Shown: positions 46,832 through 59,689, counted from the first letter of the stretch. The stretch is DNA of 64,000 bases from Euryodendron excelsum (GCA_033060915.1 CM065396.1:8015501-8079500); one strand, 5' to 3'. Numbers and translations are program-made. The notes: generated by a model from the sequence alone, not told the origin.

Positions 46832-48398
46832 GTGCCATCGAGCAATTCTGCTGGACAGGGTTGGTTTCTCGAATATTTACTTGAGGGGATCCATTTGAGA
46901 GATGAGGAAGGTGGTATGATAGAGCATGTAGTGTCGAAGCCTGTGAGCCGCCCAAGCTAATGCGCAACAGGTTTTCTCGAGATCGGAATACTTCGCTTCA
47001 TATGGCAAAAATTTCTTATTGAGATAGTAAATGGCTTGCTCTTTTCTCCCCGTTTCATCATGTCACCCCAGAACGCATCCCATAGAAGTATCTAACACTG
47101 TCATGTACATTAGCAAAGGACGCCCCGGGGTTGGTGCCACTAGGATAGGGGGATTTCAAAGATATTCTTTAATTTTCTCAAACACCATTTGACAGTTATC
47201 ATCCCACTCCTTTGGAACGTCTTTCTTAAGGAGGTTGAAAATAGGTTTGCACAGGTGGGTCATTTGGGCGATGAACCTGCTAATAAAGTTCAACTTTCCT
47301 AGAAAAGACCGAACCTCCTTTTCCACTTTAGGTGTAGGCATTTCAACATTGGACTTCACCTTGGCAGGATCAACCTCTATCCCCTTTTCATTGACTATAA
47401 ATCCCAACAATTTCTCTGAAGATACTCCGAACGTGCATTTGGCCGGATTTAGCTTAAGCTGATATCTACGGAGGCGATCAAATACCTTCCGCAAGTTGAA
47501 CAAGTGGTCCTTCTGCTACTTGGACTTGACGATCATGTTATCCACATAGATCTCTACTTCTTGATGCATCATGTCATGGAATAAAGTTACCATGGCTTTT
47601 TGGTAAGTTGCCCCTGCGTTGCGAAGACCGAATGGCATGACCTTATAACAGTATACTCCCTAGGGGGTAATGAAAGCAGTCTTCTCCCGATCTTCTTCAG
47701 CTAGCTTGATCTGATTATAGCCCGAAAAGCCGTCCATGAAGGAAAACATTCCATGACCGGCCGTGTTGTCAACAAGTAAGTCTATGTGGGGAAGAGGAAA
47801 ATCATCCTTTGGACTGGCCCTGTTGAGGTCCCGAAAGTCAATGTACATTCGCACCTTACCATCTTTCTTGGGTACCGGGACAATATTAGCCAGCCATTGA
47901 GGATACTCTACCACTTGCAGAAACCCTACCTGGAATTGTTTAATCACCTCCTCCTTGATCTTCAGGCTCGATTCGGGTTTTAATCTTCTTAGCTTCTACT
48001 TAAAGGGCTTCATCTGCGGGTCCAAAGGTAGTTTATATTCGACAATGGATTCATCTAGTCCGGGCATGTCTTGATAGGACCATGCGAAAACATCCAAGTA
48101 TGCACGCAAAAGTTCCAATAACTCTTTGCGCTGCCATTGATCTAGGCCCGTACCAATTCTAAGCTCCTTCGGATCCCCTTCATTTCCCAAATTAACGGTT
48201 TCCGTTTCCTCAATGTTTGGGGTATTATGATTCTCATGTCTTTCTATTTGTTCTCGAATTTCTTCTGGCACCTCCTCTGTAAAATTTATATCTTCTTCAA
48301 TCCCCAGTTGTTGGTAATCAAACTCGGTGTTCAAGTCATCATTCATCAAGATTGGCATTCTCTGGATTAGCTGAGTAGGATATCTGATGCAAGGGTCC
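46832..48398 (-). pseudogene. Reverse transcriptase and RNase H, element A
   Basis: Pre-RT segment (LRAYLDVFAWSYQDMPGL), RT with VPKKDGKVRMYIDFRDLNRA, FSFMDGFSGYNQI and VMPFGLRNAGATYQ. The catalytic YVDD reads YVDN (47537-47548). The thumb/connection QKDHLFNLRKVFDRLR follows, then the first RNase H (LLMYMTVLDTSMGCVLG, KEQAIYYLNKKF, YSDLEKTCCALAWA). Six stops. Confidence 0.9.
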
Positions 48399-48560
48399 CT
48401 GGCATGGAAAATAGTGTACAATAAATCAAACAAGAAAGGGATATTATTTTATTATTGATAACTTGCTTTTAAAAAGTTAAAACAAATAAATTTAAACGGA
48501 CAAAGTTCATGGCGAATCAGTTGCTCCAGGGTCTCGCTTTAACGGGCTTTGTACCAAAAC
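48399..48560 (-). other. Possible frame-preserving intron between protease and RT
   Basis: The part after ARKFW contains TAA stops and is T-rich, ending in CCATGCCAG before GDPCIRYP-type coding sequence. Donors at 48560 (CGCAA|GTTTTG, 162 bp) or 48554 (TTTTG|GTACAA, 156 bp) with the acceptor at 48399 would remove all stops and keep the frame. Ogre/Tat elements are known to carry an intron here. Not proven. Confidence 0.4.
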
Positions 48561-48976
48561 TTGCGAGCACGGATGATGTCTTGGCTGGCCCAATTATGTA
48601 ACTTTTCGCCTGGGAACATTGCTCGAATGGATCCATCTTGGGTTACTCCGATGTTGATTGTCATGACGGGCACTTCTCCTTGGACTTTTCTCTTCTTATT
48701 ACTTAATGCAGGTGTTCCTTTTCTCATGTCTAACTGCTTGAATTGGTCCGAGAGCTCCATGACAGCTTTCTTATCAGCCCTTTTCTTCCGCGTTGCTTCT
48801 ATTCTTTCTCTTTTCGTGGGTTCATATCCCAACCCAAAGGTGGGTTCAGCTGACGGTATTTCTACGATTTCTGGTCTTCCTTGTAAACATCTCCCTAAGC
48901 CTTTACCCGGATGGAAACCATTTTCTTTAAAGTACCGTACTACCATCTGAGAGTTCTTGGAATAATTTGGCTTCAC
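48539..48976 (-). pseudogene. G-patch domain segment, element A
   Basis: MVVRYFKENGFHPGKGLG, LGRCLQGRPEIVEIP and LGYEPTKRERIEA match a G-patch (Gly-rich nucleic-acid-binding) module placed between protease and RT, followed by a Lys/Arg-rich stretch. Confidence 0.65.
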
Positions 48977-48988
48977 TTGATCTTCCTT

Positions 48989-50371
48989 CTACACGACAGT
49001 GATATATTCAAATGATTGAAAACAAGAGGGCAGTTTAGTGTTCAATGCAATGATGTCAGCTTTGTATACAGCGAGCTCTTTTTTAGCGAAAATAGCGATT
49101 AGCTTGGAGCCCACGATGAACTTGACTTTCTGATGAAGATTAGAAGGAATTGCTCCTGCCGAATGAATCAAGGGCCTTCCTAACAGCAAGTTATAGACAG
49201 CCGGAATGTGTAAAACTTGAAATTTAATCGTGAAGGTTACTGGTCCTATCTCAACAGGCATTTCAATTTCTCCCATGGCTTCCCTCTGAGAACCATCAAA
49301 GGCACGGATGATCATACCACTATTTTTCAAATAAGTTTGGTCCATTCCCAGCCTTTCCAGAGTAGAATACGGGCACACGTTCAATGCCGACCCATTATCT
49401 ATCAATACTTTGGCCACCATTCTTCCTCTTGTTCTTACAGCGATATGCAAAGCCCGAGTATGACCTGTTCCATTAGCCGGAATCTCGTCATCAAAGAAAG
49501 TGATGATGTTTGGGGCCATAATGAGACTGACCATGTCATGTAGATTGTCTGGCATGAAACTCTCGGGCACATGAGCATCCTTGAGGATCGTTATTAAAGC
49601 ATTCCGGTGCACCTCAGAAGTGAGCAGCAAACCCAACATCGAAATATGGGTTGGGGCTTTCCTAAGCTGTTCCATGATATCGTAATTGACCTTTCCTAAA
49701 GCTTTGGTGAATTCTGACATCTCCTGATATGTTGGCTGGTTGGAGCACTCTCCTTCTTTGTCCTTACCCTTCCTTTTTCTTTCCACTTCAACAGAGGTAT
49801 AAAGGCGCCCAGACCGAGTCATTCCCCCTACTTCTGTTACGGGCTCTCCGATGCCCTTATTAGGTGGGTAATTCCATGGGACGTTATGAAGACTGGGTAT
49901 TGGTGTTTGGGTTATGGTGGGAAGAATTATCCTTGGGTTTACGGGCAAAGGGATTACTACAGCTGAAGGGTTAGTGAGGACGGGTAGAGTGGTGGGCACA
50001 TTTGGCTTCTTTGGCAAGACTAAAGGCAGTTTAGGTCGTGTGTTTCCTTGGTTATTGGTTTGAGGTTCAGGTCAAGCCATAGCGATCATGGGTTTAGGTT
50101 CGAACAACGTATTAAGAATAAGGGGATAAGGGGAAGGGTCTACTAAGGCTCCTATGGTTAAGTCCATGCCAGGGAGATAAGATTGCGTGGTTAGGATGGA
50201 AGGATTTTGGTATTCGGGCTCCTTTAAGGCAGGAATTGTCCCTTCTGAGATTGTGGTAAGTGTGTTGCACAGGGGGTCCCCGCTTGCATTCCCGCTTCCC
50301 AATGGTATGTTTTCCTGAAGCTTGTAACCCATGGCCTTCACTATTATAGAGGAAGTTGGACTAGTATTCAT
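48989..50371 (-). pseudogene. Gag tail and aspartic protease, element A
   Basis: The Pro-rich gag tail (VPWNYPPNKG) and GGMTRSGRLYT segment are followed by a conserved stretch (LRKAPTHISMLGLLL) and the retropepsin-like domain with VLIDNGSALNVCP at about residue 207 of the 342-residue frame starting at 50017, then YNLLLGRPLIHSAGA. The DNG/DGG form of the active site is common in this lineage, so Asn alone need not mean loss. Confidence 0.8.
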
Positions 50372-51640
50372 TACCTATAACAATGACGACAACAGTTACA
50401 AATTAGAGTTTGGTTCCTGGAGAAATCTATGCAATGCATGTCCTAGGGTATCCCTCTTAAAGAGGGAAACTAGTCATGATGTATTGGCTTACTTTTGGAG
50501 ATAGGGGGTTTGCCCCTATATGCAGACATCTTACCTGTCAGGTAGGAAACTTCAGTCATTCATGCATTCATTCATGAAAATAAAGAAGTACATTAAATTC
50601 TGGGTTTGAAATACAAAAGAATTGAAATACATTTTAATAGGGGGAGGGGGAACATTTTCCTTTGGACTTCCACCTATCTACTTTTACAAAGGGAGATCCT
50701 AAACTACTCTTGAGTCTTCGGATTCGCATTCCTTAGATTTGATGTCGAGGAGGTCGCTGAGAGACCTTGTTGATTGATTGCCCCTTGTCTTCTTGGCAAC
50801 CCTATCTCCGTGAGCATAGAGGGATTGGGGCCCCTCTTATGGAATGAATCGAGATGCATGCAATGAGTCCTTAGGGCCACGCGGGAACCCTTAGGGTTTG
50901 GGCAGGTTTAATGCAAGGGAGAGTGACGTTAGTGTCACTCTCAATGGGTTGATCATATGCATGAGAATGCAGTGACTTGAGTTACTTGGAACTCTTATCT
51001 TGACATGGGATATTAAATACATGAACATGGATATGCAAAAAGTACAAGGAGAGAAGGTACAATTGAAGTAAACATAACAGTATAAATACAAGCATTATAA
51101 CAGCAGGTATAAATGAAAGTAAGAGCAGTCACCCTTTCCTCCGTGATTTTGAAAACGGTGCTCGTGTCCTAAATCCGGCAGAGGTTCGGCTATGCATGGT
51201 GTCTATATGAGTATGAGGTTGAGGGTTGACTAATGCGTCCTAAAAAGGCTCGGTCCCCGGATCTTCAAACCTAGGCCCACTCTCCGAGGTGGTGCCATGA
51301 TCGGTTGGTGATCCGAGCGGGGGAACCATTAAGAGGCCATAGGCGAAGAAACTGACACAGCATCTTGCCCACAACCAATATACCGTTCCCCCTTTCTAAC
51401 TAGAAAGGACATATCAGGGTATGCAAGTATGCAGAATGCAAGTGCACATGCAGTGTGTGTGTGATTTTTAAAAGTGAAAGAAAGAGCCCAACAACTCCCA
51501 TTCATCCTGTACATCACATTCATGCAAAGCAGTTAATAAAATTTAGACAAAAAGTGCACCTACAAAACAAAGATGCAAGTGTCAGTATATGGATGACAAA
51601 CATGATACAAGATAATACGAATAAATGTATTTTTTTTTTT
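50372..51640 (-). other. Leader region of element A
   Basis: Between 5' LTR and gag tail. No capsid domain, no TGGCGCC-type primer-binding site and no other gene recognised. Probably deleted or rearranged; ends in a T/A tract at 51629-51645. Confidence 0.5.
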
Positions 51641-51644
51641 TTTT

Positions 51645-51760
51645 GAAAACAATTTTGAAAGTTTAGTTTTGAAAATTTAAAGTGAATAGGATTGAACCAA
51701 GTTAATTGAAGACTCTACATGGGTAAAGGGTAAAGAGACATGACTAATGGCCTAACCCTC
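51645..51760 (+). repeat. Inverted LTR fragment at the inner edge of the A 5' LTR
   Basis: AAAGTGAATAGGATTGAA and TTGAAGACTCT read like the 2705-2790 part of LTR G, opposite to LTR A. It lies where the PBS should be, next to an LTR end that lacks its last 8 bp (TGTCGCGC). Confidence 0.55.
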
Positions 51761-51770
51761 TGAGTATTCC

Positions 51771-54700
51771 CCAGATTTTTCGCACTCGAGGAATACTCAC
51801 CCAAGCGGGAAAAATGCTGTACTCTCTCGTTAGAACTCACCCTCGTAGAAGAATGAGTGCGACTAGGTTTGAATTGAAAAATTGGTTTGAACAAAGGGCT
51901 CTTGAAAAACATTTGGAGTCGCCACCTAACTTGATTAAGGTGAGTTAGGTCACCTAAAAACTAAGCATAATCCGAAAACTACACTTAGGGTTTTGGGAAA
52001 ACGATTTCGAAAATATCTCCTCAAGAGAGGGTTTTTAGGAAAACAAGTTGTTTGGCAACCTTTGGAAAACATTTAGCCCTTTTTAGAAAAATAACTCCTT
52101 TTTGGTCTTTGAAATCAATGATCCTAGGTTCAGAGGTTGGCTACGTCTAGGAAAGACGTACTAAGCTATCACCCTACCCCGCCCTTTCGGTACCTACATG
52201 TCAATCTACCCTAGATTCATATGAGAGTCTTCGACTAACTATAATTCAACCCTATTCACTTTGAAAAAGAATGTTTTTTTAAAAAAAAATGAAACTAATA
52301 TGATGCATGATATGCAAGTGCAATAGAAGAGAATTGAAAAATAGATTTGGAAAAAGATCGATTTGATTTGAAAATAGATTTAAAGAGATGGAATTGAAAT
52401 TGAAAAGTTTGAAAACTAGAAATTGAAATTTGGAAATTGAAATTTGAAATTGAAATTTTGAAAATAGATTGGAATTTGAGAATTGAAAAATGTTTTGGAA
52501 ACCGCACCCATGAGGGTGGAATTGAAAGTTTGAAAAGTGTTGTGACCGCACCTATGAAGGTTGCTTACATATCCCTTTGAGGGAATCAGGTCAGTCGTAG
52601 TTTGGACCGGAGTCCGATTGAAAATAGATTGATTTGAAGAGAGAGATTGGATTGGAAGAAAGAAATTGAATTGAAAATTGGATTTGGTTTGAGATTAGAA
52701 AAAGGAGATTGGAAATTGAAATTGAGAAGATTGGACTTGCTTTGGAAAGACTTGATTTTGGAAAGATGGAGGTTTAGGAAACCTAGACTTAAGAAAGGTA
52801 GGAAACCTAGGAAAGACTTGAGATTAAGAAAGACTTGACTCGAACGTTGGACTTGGAAGATTTGGAAAGATTAGATTTTAGGAAATGTTCGAATTAGGAA
52901 AGGTCCAAATTAGGAAAGTTTCGAATTAAGAAAGTTTCATTTTTGGAAAGTTTTGAATTAGGAAAGTTTTAGGTTTAGGAAAGTTTTGAAATTGGAAAGT
53001 ATTGAATTAGGAAATGTTTTGAATTAAGAAAAGTTTAGTTTGAGAAAGGTTTAGAATTTGGAAAGTTTCAAATTAAGAAAGTTTTGAATTTTGGAATGTG
53101 TGAAGAAAGGAAGTTTTGAATTTGGAAAGTTTTGAAAACAAGGAAGTTTTGAAAATAAGAAAGTTTTGTTTTGAGAAAGGTTTGAAAAAGGAAAGTTTTT
53201 GAATTAGGGAAGTTTTGAAAAGTGGAAAGTTTCGTTTTAGGAAATGTTTGAATTAAGAAAGTTTCAACTTAAGAAAGTCTTGAATTTAGAAAGTTTTGAA
53301 TTTAGAAAAGTTCTAGATTTGAAAAGATTTTGAAGTTTTGGAAAGTTTAGAATTTAGAAAGATTTGAAATTTAGAAAGTTTAAGATTTAGAAAGTTTTAG
53401 GGTTTTAGGAAATCTTGAAATTATGAAAGGTTTGAGTTTAGGAAGAGTTTGAAAACTTGAATTTGGAAAGTTAAGATTTGGAAAGGGGGGTTAAATTAGG
53501 AAAGGGTTGAATTAGGAAAAATTTGAAAGTTGAGTTTTAAAACTTAGGAAAGATTCTTATGTTCAAGTTTTGAAAACTTAAGATTTAGGAAAGTGGAAAT
53601 TTAGGAAGGATTTGAATGAAGAAAGAGTTGGATTTTGAAATTTAAGGAAAGATTTAAAGTTTAAGTTTAGGAAACTTATGGTTTAGGAAGGAATTGAATT
53701 AAGAAAGGTTTGGATGAGGAAGGGATTGTATTTGGTTTTCTAAAGGGAAGATAGGATTTGGCAAGGATTTGGAAAGGGAGATTCTAGAAACTCTAGATTT
53801 GGAAAATTATAGTTTTGACGTAGAAAATAGGTTTTGAAAACATGTATAGTTTGGATGTGAAAACAAAAGGTTCTGGAAACCTAGGTTTGGGGCAAAGTTT
53901 GGAAAACCACGTTTTTGGAAAGAAAATTATGGTTTCCTAATTGTGGGCTCTAGGGCTTGACTTGGGCTCTAAGGAAAGAGTTTTTGGAAAACGCGTTTTT
54001 GGAAACGAAGGTTTTCTAGAAGGGAATCCTAGGGAGGAGTTTTTCGAAAGTGTGTTTTTGGAAACATAAATTTTGAAAGGAAATCCTATAGAGGAAATTT
54101 CTAGAAGGAAGATTTTGGAAAGAGAGTTTTTTTTAGAAAGGTTTTTGAAGAGATTTTTTAGGAAGGGATTTTAAAGAGAAAGAGTTTTGGAAAGGAGTTG
54201 AAAAAGGGAATCTTGAAAAATAGATTTTGGAAGGGAGTTTTTGAAAACAATTTTGGAGAGGAGAGTTTTAGGAAAGTATGTTGAAAAAGAGATTTTTAGG
54301 AAGAGGGATTTGGAAAAAAGAGTTTTTTAAAAGGGTCTAAAAACATTCTCACTTTCCTAAAGCGATTCTAGCTATAAGAGGGCTAGAACCACTTTAAGAA
54401 AGTGGTTTTGGAAAACAATAAGATTTGAAAAAATAGACCAAAAAGGTCACTTTTAATGTAGCACTTTCGTAAAGCAACCCTAGCCATGGAAAGGCTAGAA
54501 TCAACCTAGGATTGTGGTTTTGAAAACAAGTTTTTGAAAAAGAGATTTTGATGCAATTTTGAAAACAAGTTTGAAAACGTTTTGAAAACGTTTTGAAAAA
54601 CAACTTTAAAAACGGCTTTTGGAAAATGCAAGACTATGATATGCACAATGCAATTTGGGGTCGTGAACATACAAGGCTAAGGCTTCACCACATAATCAAG

Positions 54701-55186
54701 GGGGCTAGACCCACGTGGTCTTTGGTTAGACTAGAAGAAAGCCCCCGACACGGTGACTCTCCAATAGTCTAATCCTATACATGGACCGGGAGTCCCCTTG
54801 TTTCAAGCATGCAAAGAAAGGGGGGGAAAGAGATGGGAGATTAAAATAGAGAAAACCCAAGTGGGTTGGAGAGAGAAGAGAGAGGGGGGAAGTGCAGAAA
54901 ATTAAAGAGAAAGCCTACCGTATGTCTTCTTTATTTTGCGCACCGCGCTGTCTTCGGTTTTCGGTCTTTGTCTTGATCTTCACCTTCAGTGTTCAAGATT
55001 TGTCTTCAAGCTTTGGATGACAGCTTTTCAAGTCTTCAAAGAGTGGTTGAAGGCTAGTGTATGAGTGTATAGGGGAGTGTATGAGTGTATACGAGGCTAG
55101 GGTGAGTGTATACGAGGCTAGGGTTCGTGTATAGTGGCTAGGGTTTGGGAAAACCTAGGGAGGCTAGGATTTTGGAGATGCTCGAG
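51771..55186 (-). repeat. 5' LTR of element A, cut by element B
   Basis: Matches 35445-38814 of the 3' LTR almost base for base, with small indels (for example a 21-bp repeat of GTGTATACGAGGCTAGG near 55100). Stops at CTCGAG where LTR B begins; the U3 with TATA is therefore displaced beyond B. Confidence 0.88.
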
Positions 55187-58100
55187 TGTCGCGCCCAGAT
55201 TTTTCGCACTCGAGGAATACTCACCCAAGTGGGAAAAACACTGTACTCTCTCGTTAGAACTCACCCTCCTAAAAGAATGAGTGCGACTAGGTTTGAATTG
55301 AAAAACTGGTTTGAGTAAAGGGCTTTTGAAAAAGATTCGGAGTCGCCACCTAACTTGATTAAGGTGAGCTAGGTCACCTAAAAACTAAGAATAATCCGAA
55401 GACTATACTTAGGGTTTTTGGAAAAGGATTTTTGAAAACATCCTCAAGAGAGGGTTTTTAAGGAAAACGGGATGTTTGGCAACCTTTGGAAAACATTTAG
55501 CCCTTTTTAGAAAAATAACTCCTTTTGGTCTATGAAAACAGTGATCTAGGTTCGGAGGTTGGTTACGTGTAGGGAAGACGCACTAAGCTATCACCCTACC
55601 CCGCCCTTTCGGTACCTACATGTCAATCTACCCTAGATTCACCTATGAGAGTCTTCAACTAACTATAATTCAACCCTATTTACTTTGAAAAACAATGTTT
55701 GAAAAATATGATGCATGATATGCAAGTGCAAGATGAGAGAATTGGAAAATAGAAATTGATTTGAAAAGAAATTGATTTGATTTGAAAATAGATTTTAAGA
55801 AATAGAATTGAAATTGAAAAGGTTTGAAAATTGAAAGTAGAAGTTTGAAAATAGAAATTTTGGAATTTTGAAAATAGATTGGAATTTGGGATTTGAAAAG
55901 ATTTTGAAAACCACACCCATGAGGGTGGAATTGAAAGTTTGAAAAATATTGTGACCGCACCTATGAAGGTTGCCTACGTATCCCTTTGGGGGAATTAGGT
56001 CAGTCGTAGTTCGGACCGGAGTCCGATTGAAAAGAGATTGATTTGAAGAGAGAGATTGGATTGGAAGAAAGAGATTGAATTGAAAATTGGATTTGATTTG
56101 AGATTAGAAGAAGAGATTAGAAATTGAAATTGAGAAGAAGATTGGACTTTGATTTGAAAAGATTGATTTTGGAAAGACTTGGTTTTGGAAAGATGGAGGT
56201 TTAGGAAACCTAGACTTAGGAAAGATAGGAGACCTAGGGAAGACTTGAGATTAAGAAAGATTGGATTGGAATGTTGGATCTGGAAGATTTAGAAAGATCG
56301 GATTTTTAGAAAATGTTCGAATTAGGAAAGGAAGGTTTCGTTTTTGGAAAGTTTTGAAATTAGGAAAGTTTGGAATTTAAGAAAGTTTTAGGTTTAGGAA
56401 AGTTTTCACTTTAGGAAAGTGTTGTTTTAGGAAAGTTTCAATTTAGGAAAGTATTCAAATTAGGAAATGTTTGAAAAAGGAAAGTTTTTAGTTTAGGAAA
56501 TGTTTGAATTAAGAAAGTTTCAACTTAAGAAAGTCTTAAATTAAAAAGTTTTGAGTTTAGAAAAGTCTTAGATTTGAAAAGATTTTGAAGTTTAAGAGAG
56601 TTTAGAATTTAGAAAGTTTTAGGTTTAGAAAAATTCAGCTTAAGAAAGTTTCAAATTTAGAAAGTTTTGAATTTAGGAAGCTTAGAATTTTAGAAAGATT
56701 TGAAATGTAGAAAGTTTAGGATTTAGAAAGTTTTAGAATTTTTAGAAAATCTTGAGATTAGGAAAGTTTTGAGTTTAGGAAGAGTTTGAAAACTTGGATT
56801 TGAAAAAAGATTTTGGAAAGGGGTAGAATTAAGAAAGGGTTGAATTAGGAAAGATTGGAAAGTTGAGTTTTAGAGTTTAGGAAAGATTTTTACGTTCAAG
56901 TTTTGGAAACTTAAGATTTAGGAAAGTAGAAGTTTAGGAAGGATTTAAATTAGGAAAGAGTTGGATTTTGAAACTTAAGGAAAGGTTTAAAGTTTAGGTT
57001 TAGGAAACTTATGGTTTAGGAAGGATTTGAATTAGGAAAGGTTTGGATTAGGAAGGGATTGGATTTGGTTTCTAAAAGAGAAAGGTTGGATTTTGTTTCC
57101 AAAAACGGAGGATAGGATCTAGTTTCCTAAACGGGGAGATTGGATTTGGTTTCCTAGAGCAAATGTTTGATTTTGTTTCCTAAAGGGAAGATTTGACTTG
57201 GCAAGGATTTGGAAAAGGAGATTCTAGAAACCCTAGATTTGAAAAACCATAGTTTTGACATAGAAAATAGGTTTTGGAAACATGTATAGTTTTGATGTGA
57301 AAACAAGAGATTTTGGAAACCTAGGTTTGGGGCAAAGTTTGAAAACCATGTTTTTGGGAAGAAAATTTAGGGTTTCCTAATTGTGGGTTCTAGGGCTTGA
57401 CTTGGGCTCTAAGGAAAAGGGATTTTTAGAAAGTGCGTTTTTAGAAACGTAGATTTTCTAGATGGGAATCCTAGGAAGGAATTTTTGGAAAGTAAATTTG
57501 AAGAGGGAGTTTTTGGAAAAAGATTTTAAAGAGAGGGAGTTTTGGAAAGTATGTTTTTAGAAACGAAAATTTTTAGAACGAAAATCCTAGAGGGGAATTT
57601 CTAGAAGGGAGATTTTGGAAAGAGAGTTTTTTAGAAAGATTTTTGGAAGAGGTTGTTGGAGAGAGTTTTTAGGAAGGTGAATTTAGGGAGTGTTCTTAGA
57701 AAGAGATTTTAAAGAGAAGGAGTTTTGGAAAGTTTGAAAAAGGGAATTTTGAAAAATAGATTTTGGAAGGGAGTTTTTTAAAACAATTTTAGAGAGGAGA
57801 GTTTTAGGAAAGTATGTTGAAAAAGAGATTTTTAGGAAGAGAAATTTAGAAAAATAGTTTTTAGATGGTATAAAAACATCTCACTTTCCTAAAGCAATTC
57901 TAACCATAAGAGGGCTAGAACCACTTTTAAGAAAGTGGTTTTGAAAACAAGGTTTGAAAATATAGACCAAATGGCCACTTTTAATATAGCACTTTCCTAA
58001 AGCAACTCTAGCCATGGAAAGGCTAGAATCACCTTGGAATTGTGGTTTTGAAAACAAGTTTTTGAAAAAGAGATTTTGATGCAATTTTGAAAACAAGTTT

Positions 58101-58746
58101 GAAAACGTTTTGAAAAACAACTTTTGAAAACGATTTTTGGAAGATGCAAGACTATGATATGCACAATGCAATTTGGGGTCGTGAACATACAAGGCTAAGG
58201 CTTCACCACATAATCAAGGGGGCCGGACCCACGTGGTCTCTGGTTAGACTCGAAGAAAGCCCCCGACACGGTGACTCTCCTATAGTCCAATCCTACACAT
58301 GGACCGGAAATCCCCTTGTTTCAAGCATGCAAAGAAAGGGGAGGAAAGAGATGGGGGATTAAAATAGAGAAAGCCCAAGTGGGTTGGAGAGAGAAGAGAG
58401 AGGGGGGAAGTGCAGAAAATTAAAGAGGGAGCCTACCTTGTATCTTGTTTATTTTGCGCGCCGTGCAGTCTTCGGTCTTCGGTCTTGATCTTCACCCTCA
58501 GTCTTCAAGGATTGTCTTCAAGCTTTGAATGGCTATTCTTCAAGTCTTCGGAGAGTGGTTGAAGGCTAGTGTATGAGTGTATGGGGGAGTGTATGAGTGT
58601 ATAGGAGGCTAGGGTTTGTGTATAGTGGCTAGGGTTTGGGAAAACCTAGGGACGCTAGGGTTTTGGAGATGCTCGAGCTCTGTATATCGAAATATAGGAT
58701 TTTTAGGTTAAGTTTGAAGACCCCTTTCACGTTGAACGAGGCTCTG

Positions 58747-58754
58747 TATTTATA
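58747..58754 (-). promoter_or_regulatory. TATA box of LTR B
   Basis: TATAAATA on the minus strand, 15 bp from the nearest palindrome, as in A. Confidence 0.7.
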
Positions 58755-58768
58755 GAGGGAGGATAAGC

Positions 58769-58982
58769 ATGGCACCTGTTGTAGTGGCGCCAGGGCAAAA
58801 TTTATACTAGCGCCACTAGGAGTGGCGCCAGGCCATTTTTTGGCTTGGCGCCACTGCTAGTGGCGCCAGCCATTTAGGAAACAATTAAGGTCGGCAAGCA
58901 ACGTATCTTTGACTAGATTTGGGCGCCTGTACTAGTGACTACCATGTAAACTTTAGCCTGGCTTCACTAGGAGTGACTCCGG
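58769..58982. promoter_or_regulatory. Palindrome array upstream of the LTR B TATA box
   Basis: Palindromes centred at about 58781, 58819 and 58857 (38 bp apart), then decayed copies at about 58932 and 58970 (again 38 bp apart). Best copy 58845-58869: TTGGCGCCACT, GCT, AGTGGCGCCAG. Confidence 0.82.
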
Positions 58983-59689
58983 AAAGTCCGGGAATGATTT
59001 GAAGGAGCCGGGAGTGACCCGGAAGGCCGGAAAGGAGCAGGAACACTTAAAATAGTGTCTTGGAGGTATTTGACTTGAAAAGTGAGGATTGGATTTGTCG
59101 GAAAGGTTGACCGAGCCTTTAGGGGCTAAACGGTCAACCGGACTGGAAAACTGCCGGGACAGACTCAAACTGTCCCGGAAGAAGACTTGGGATCTGGAAA
59201 CATTATTTAGAATGTTCCCAGAGGTTGCCGGTTTGATACCCAGAGCCGGCGTGGTCGGAAATGGAAACCGGCCCACCAAGGGCAAAACGGTCATTTTGTA
59301 CCGGGTTTGCCGGAACTGACTCGGAATGGTCCGAAAAGGTAAAGGAAGGTCGAGAACACTATAAAAATTATTCTCGGGACATTACCGGTTTGATACCCAG
59401 AGCCGGTGTGGTCGAAGAAGGAGACCGGCCCTCCAGGGGCAAAACGGTCATTTTGCACCGGGTTGGCAGGAACTGACTCGGAATGGTCCAGAAAGGTACA
59501 GGAAGGTCGAGAACACTATAAAAAGTATTCTCGGGACATTACCGGTTTGATACCCAGAGCCGGTGTGGTTCTCGGGGCATTCGGATGCCTAGGGGCAAAA
59601 TGGTCATCTTGACCGGAAAAGGTCCAAAGGGTAATTTGGTCATTTTTCACCGAAGTGAGCTAACAAACATGGGTATTGACCTAGGTTTT

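Larger units (their letters stand above)
44927..50371 (-). pseudogene. Gag(C-terminal)-pol of element A
   Basis: One reading frame runs from 50371 to 44927 without any frameshift but with about ten in-frame stops (near 50072, 48989, 47996, 47660, 47516, 47156, 47063, 46878, 46142, 46114 and 45134). Order: gag C-terminal part, protease, G-patch, RT, RNase H, second RNase H, integrase. The gag capsid domain is missing. The RT active site is changed (YVDN). Not functional. Confidence 0.9.
35437..55186 (-). mobile_element. Tat-type gypsy element A, family 1, defective
   Basis: Minus-strand order: 5' LTR (55186-51771, cut by element B), leader, gag C-terminal part, protease, G-patch, RT, RNase H, second RNase H, integrase, antisense ORF, PPT, 3' LTR. 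Integrase after RNase H marks Ty3/gypsy. The extra RNase H and the antisense ORF between pol and 3' LTR mark the Tat lineage. Its two LTRs resemble each other more than either resembles LTR B (for example the T/A run at 35948-35962 and 52272-52289 is absent in B), which supports one element. Confidence 0.85.

Noticed and set aside
58769..58982. Palindromes as terminal inverted repeats of MITEs
   Set aside because: They occur as evenly spaced short arrays at fixed positions within each LTR, without target duplicates.
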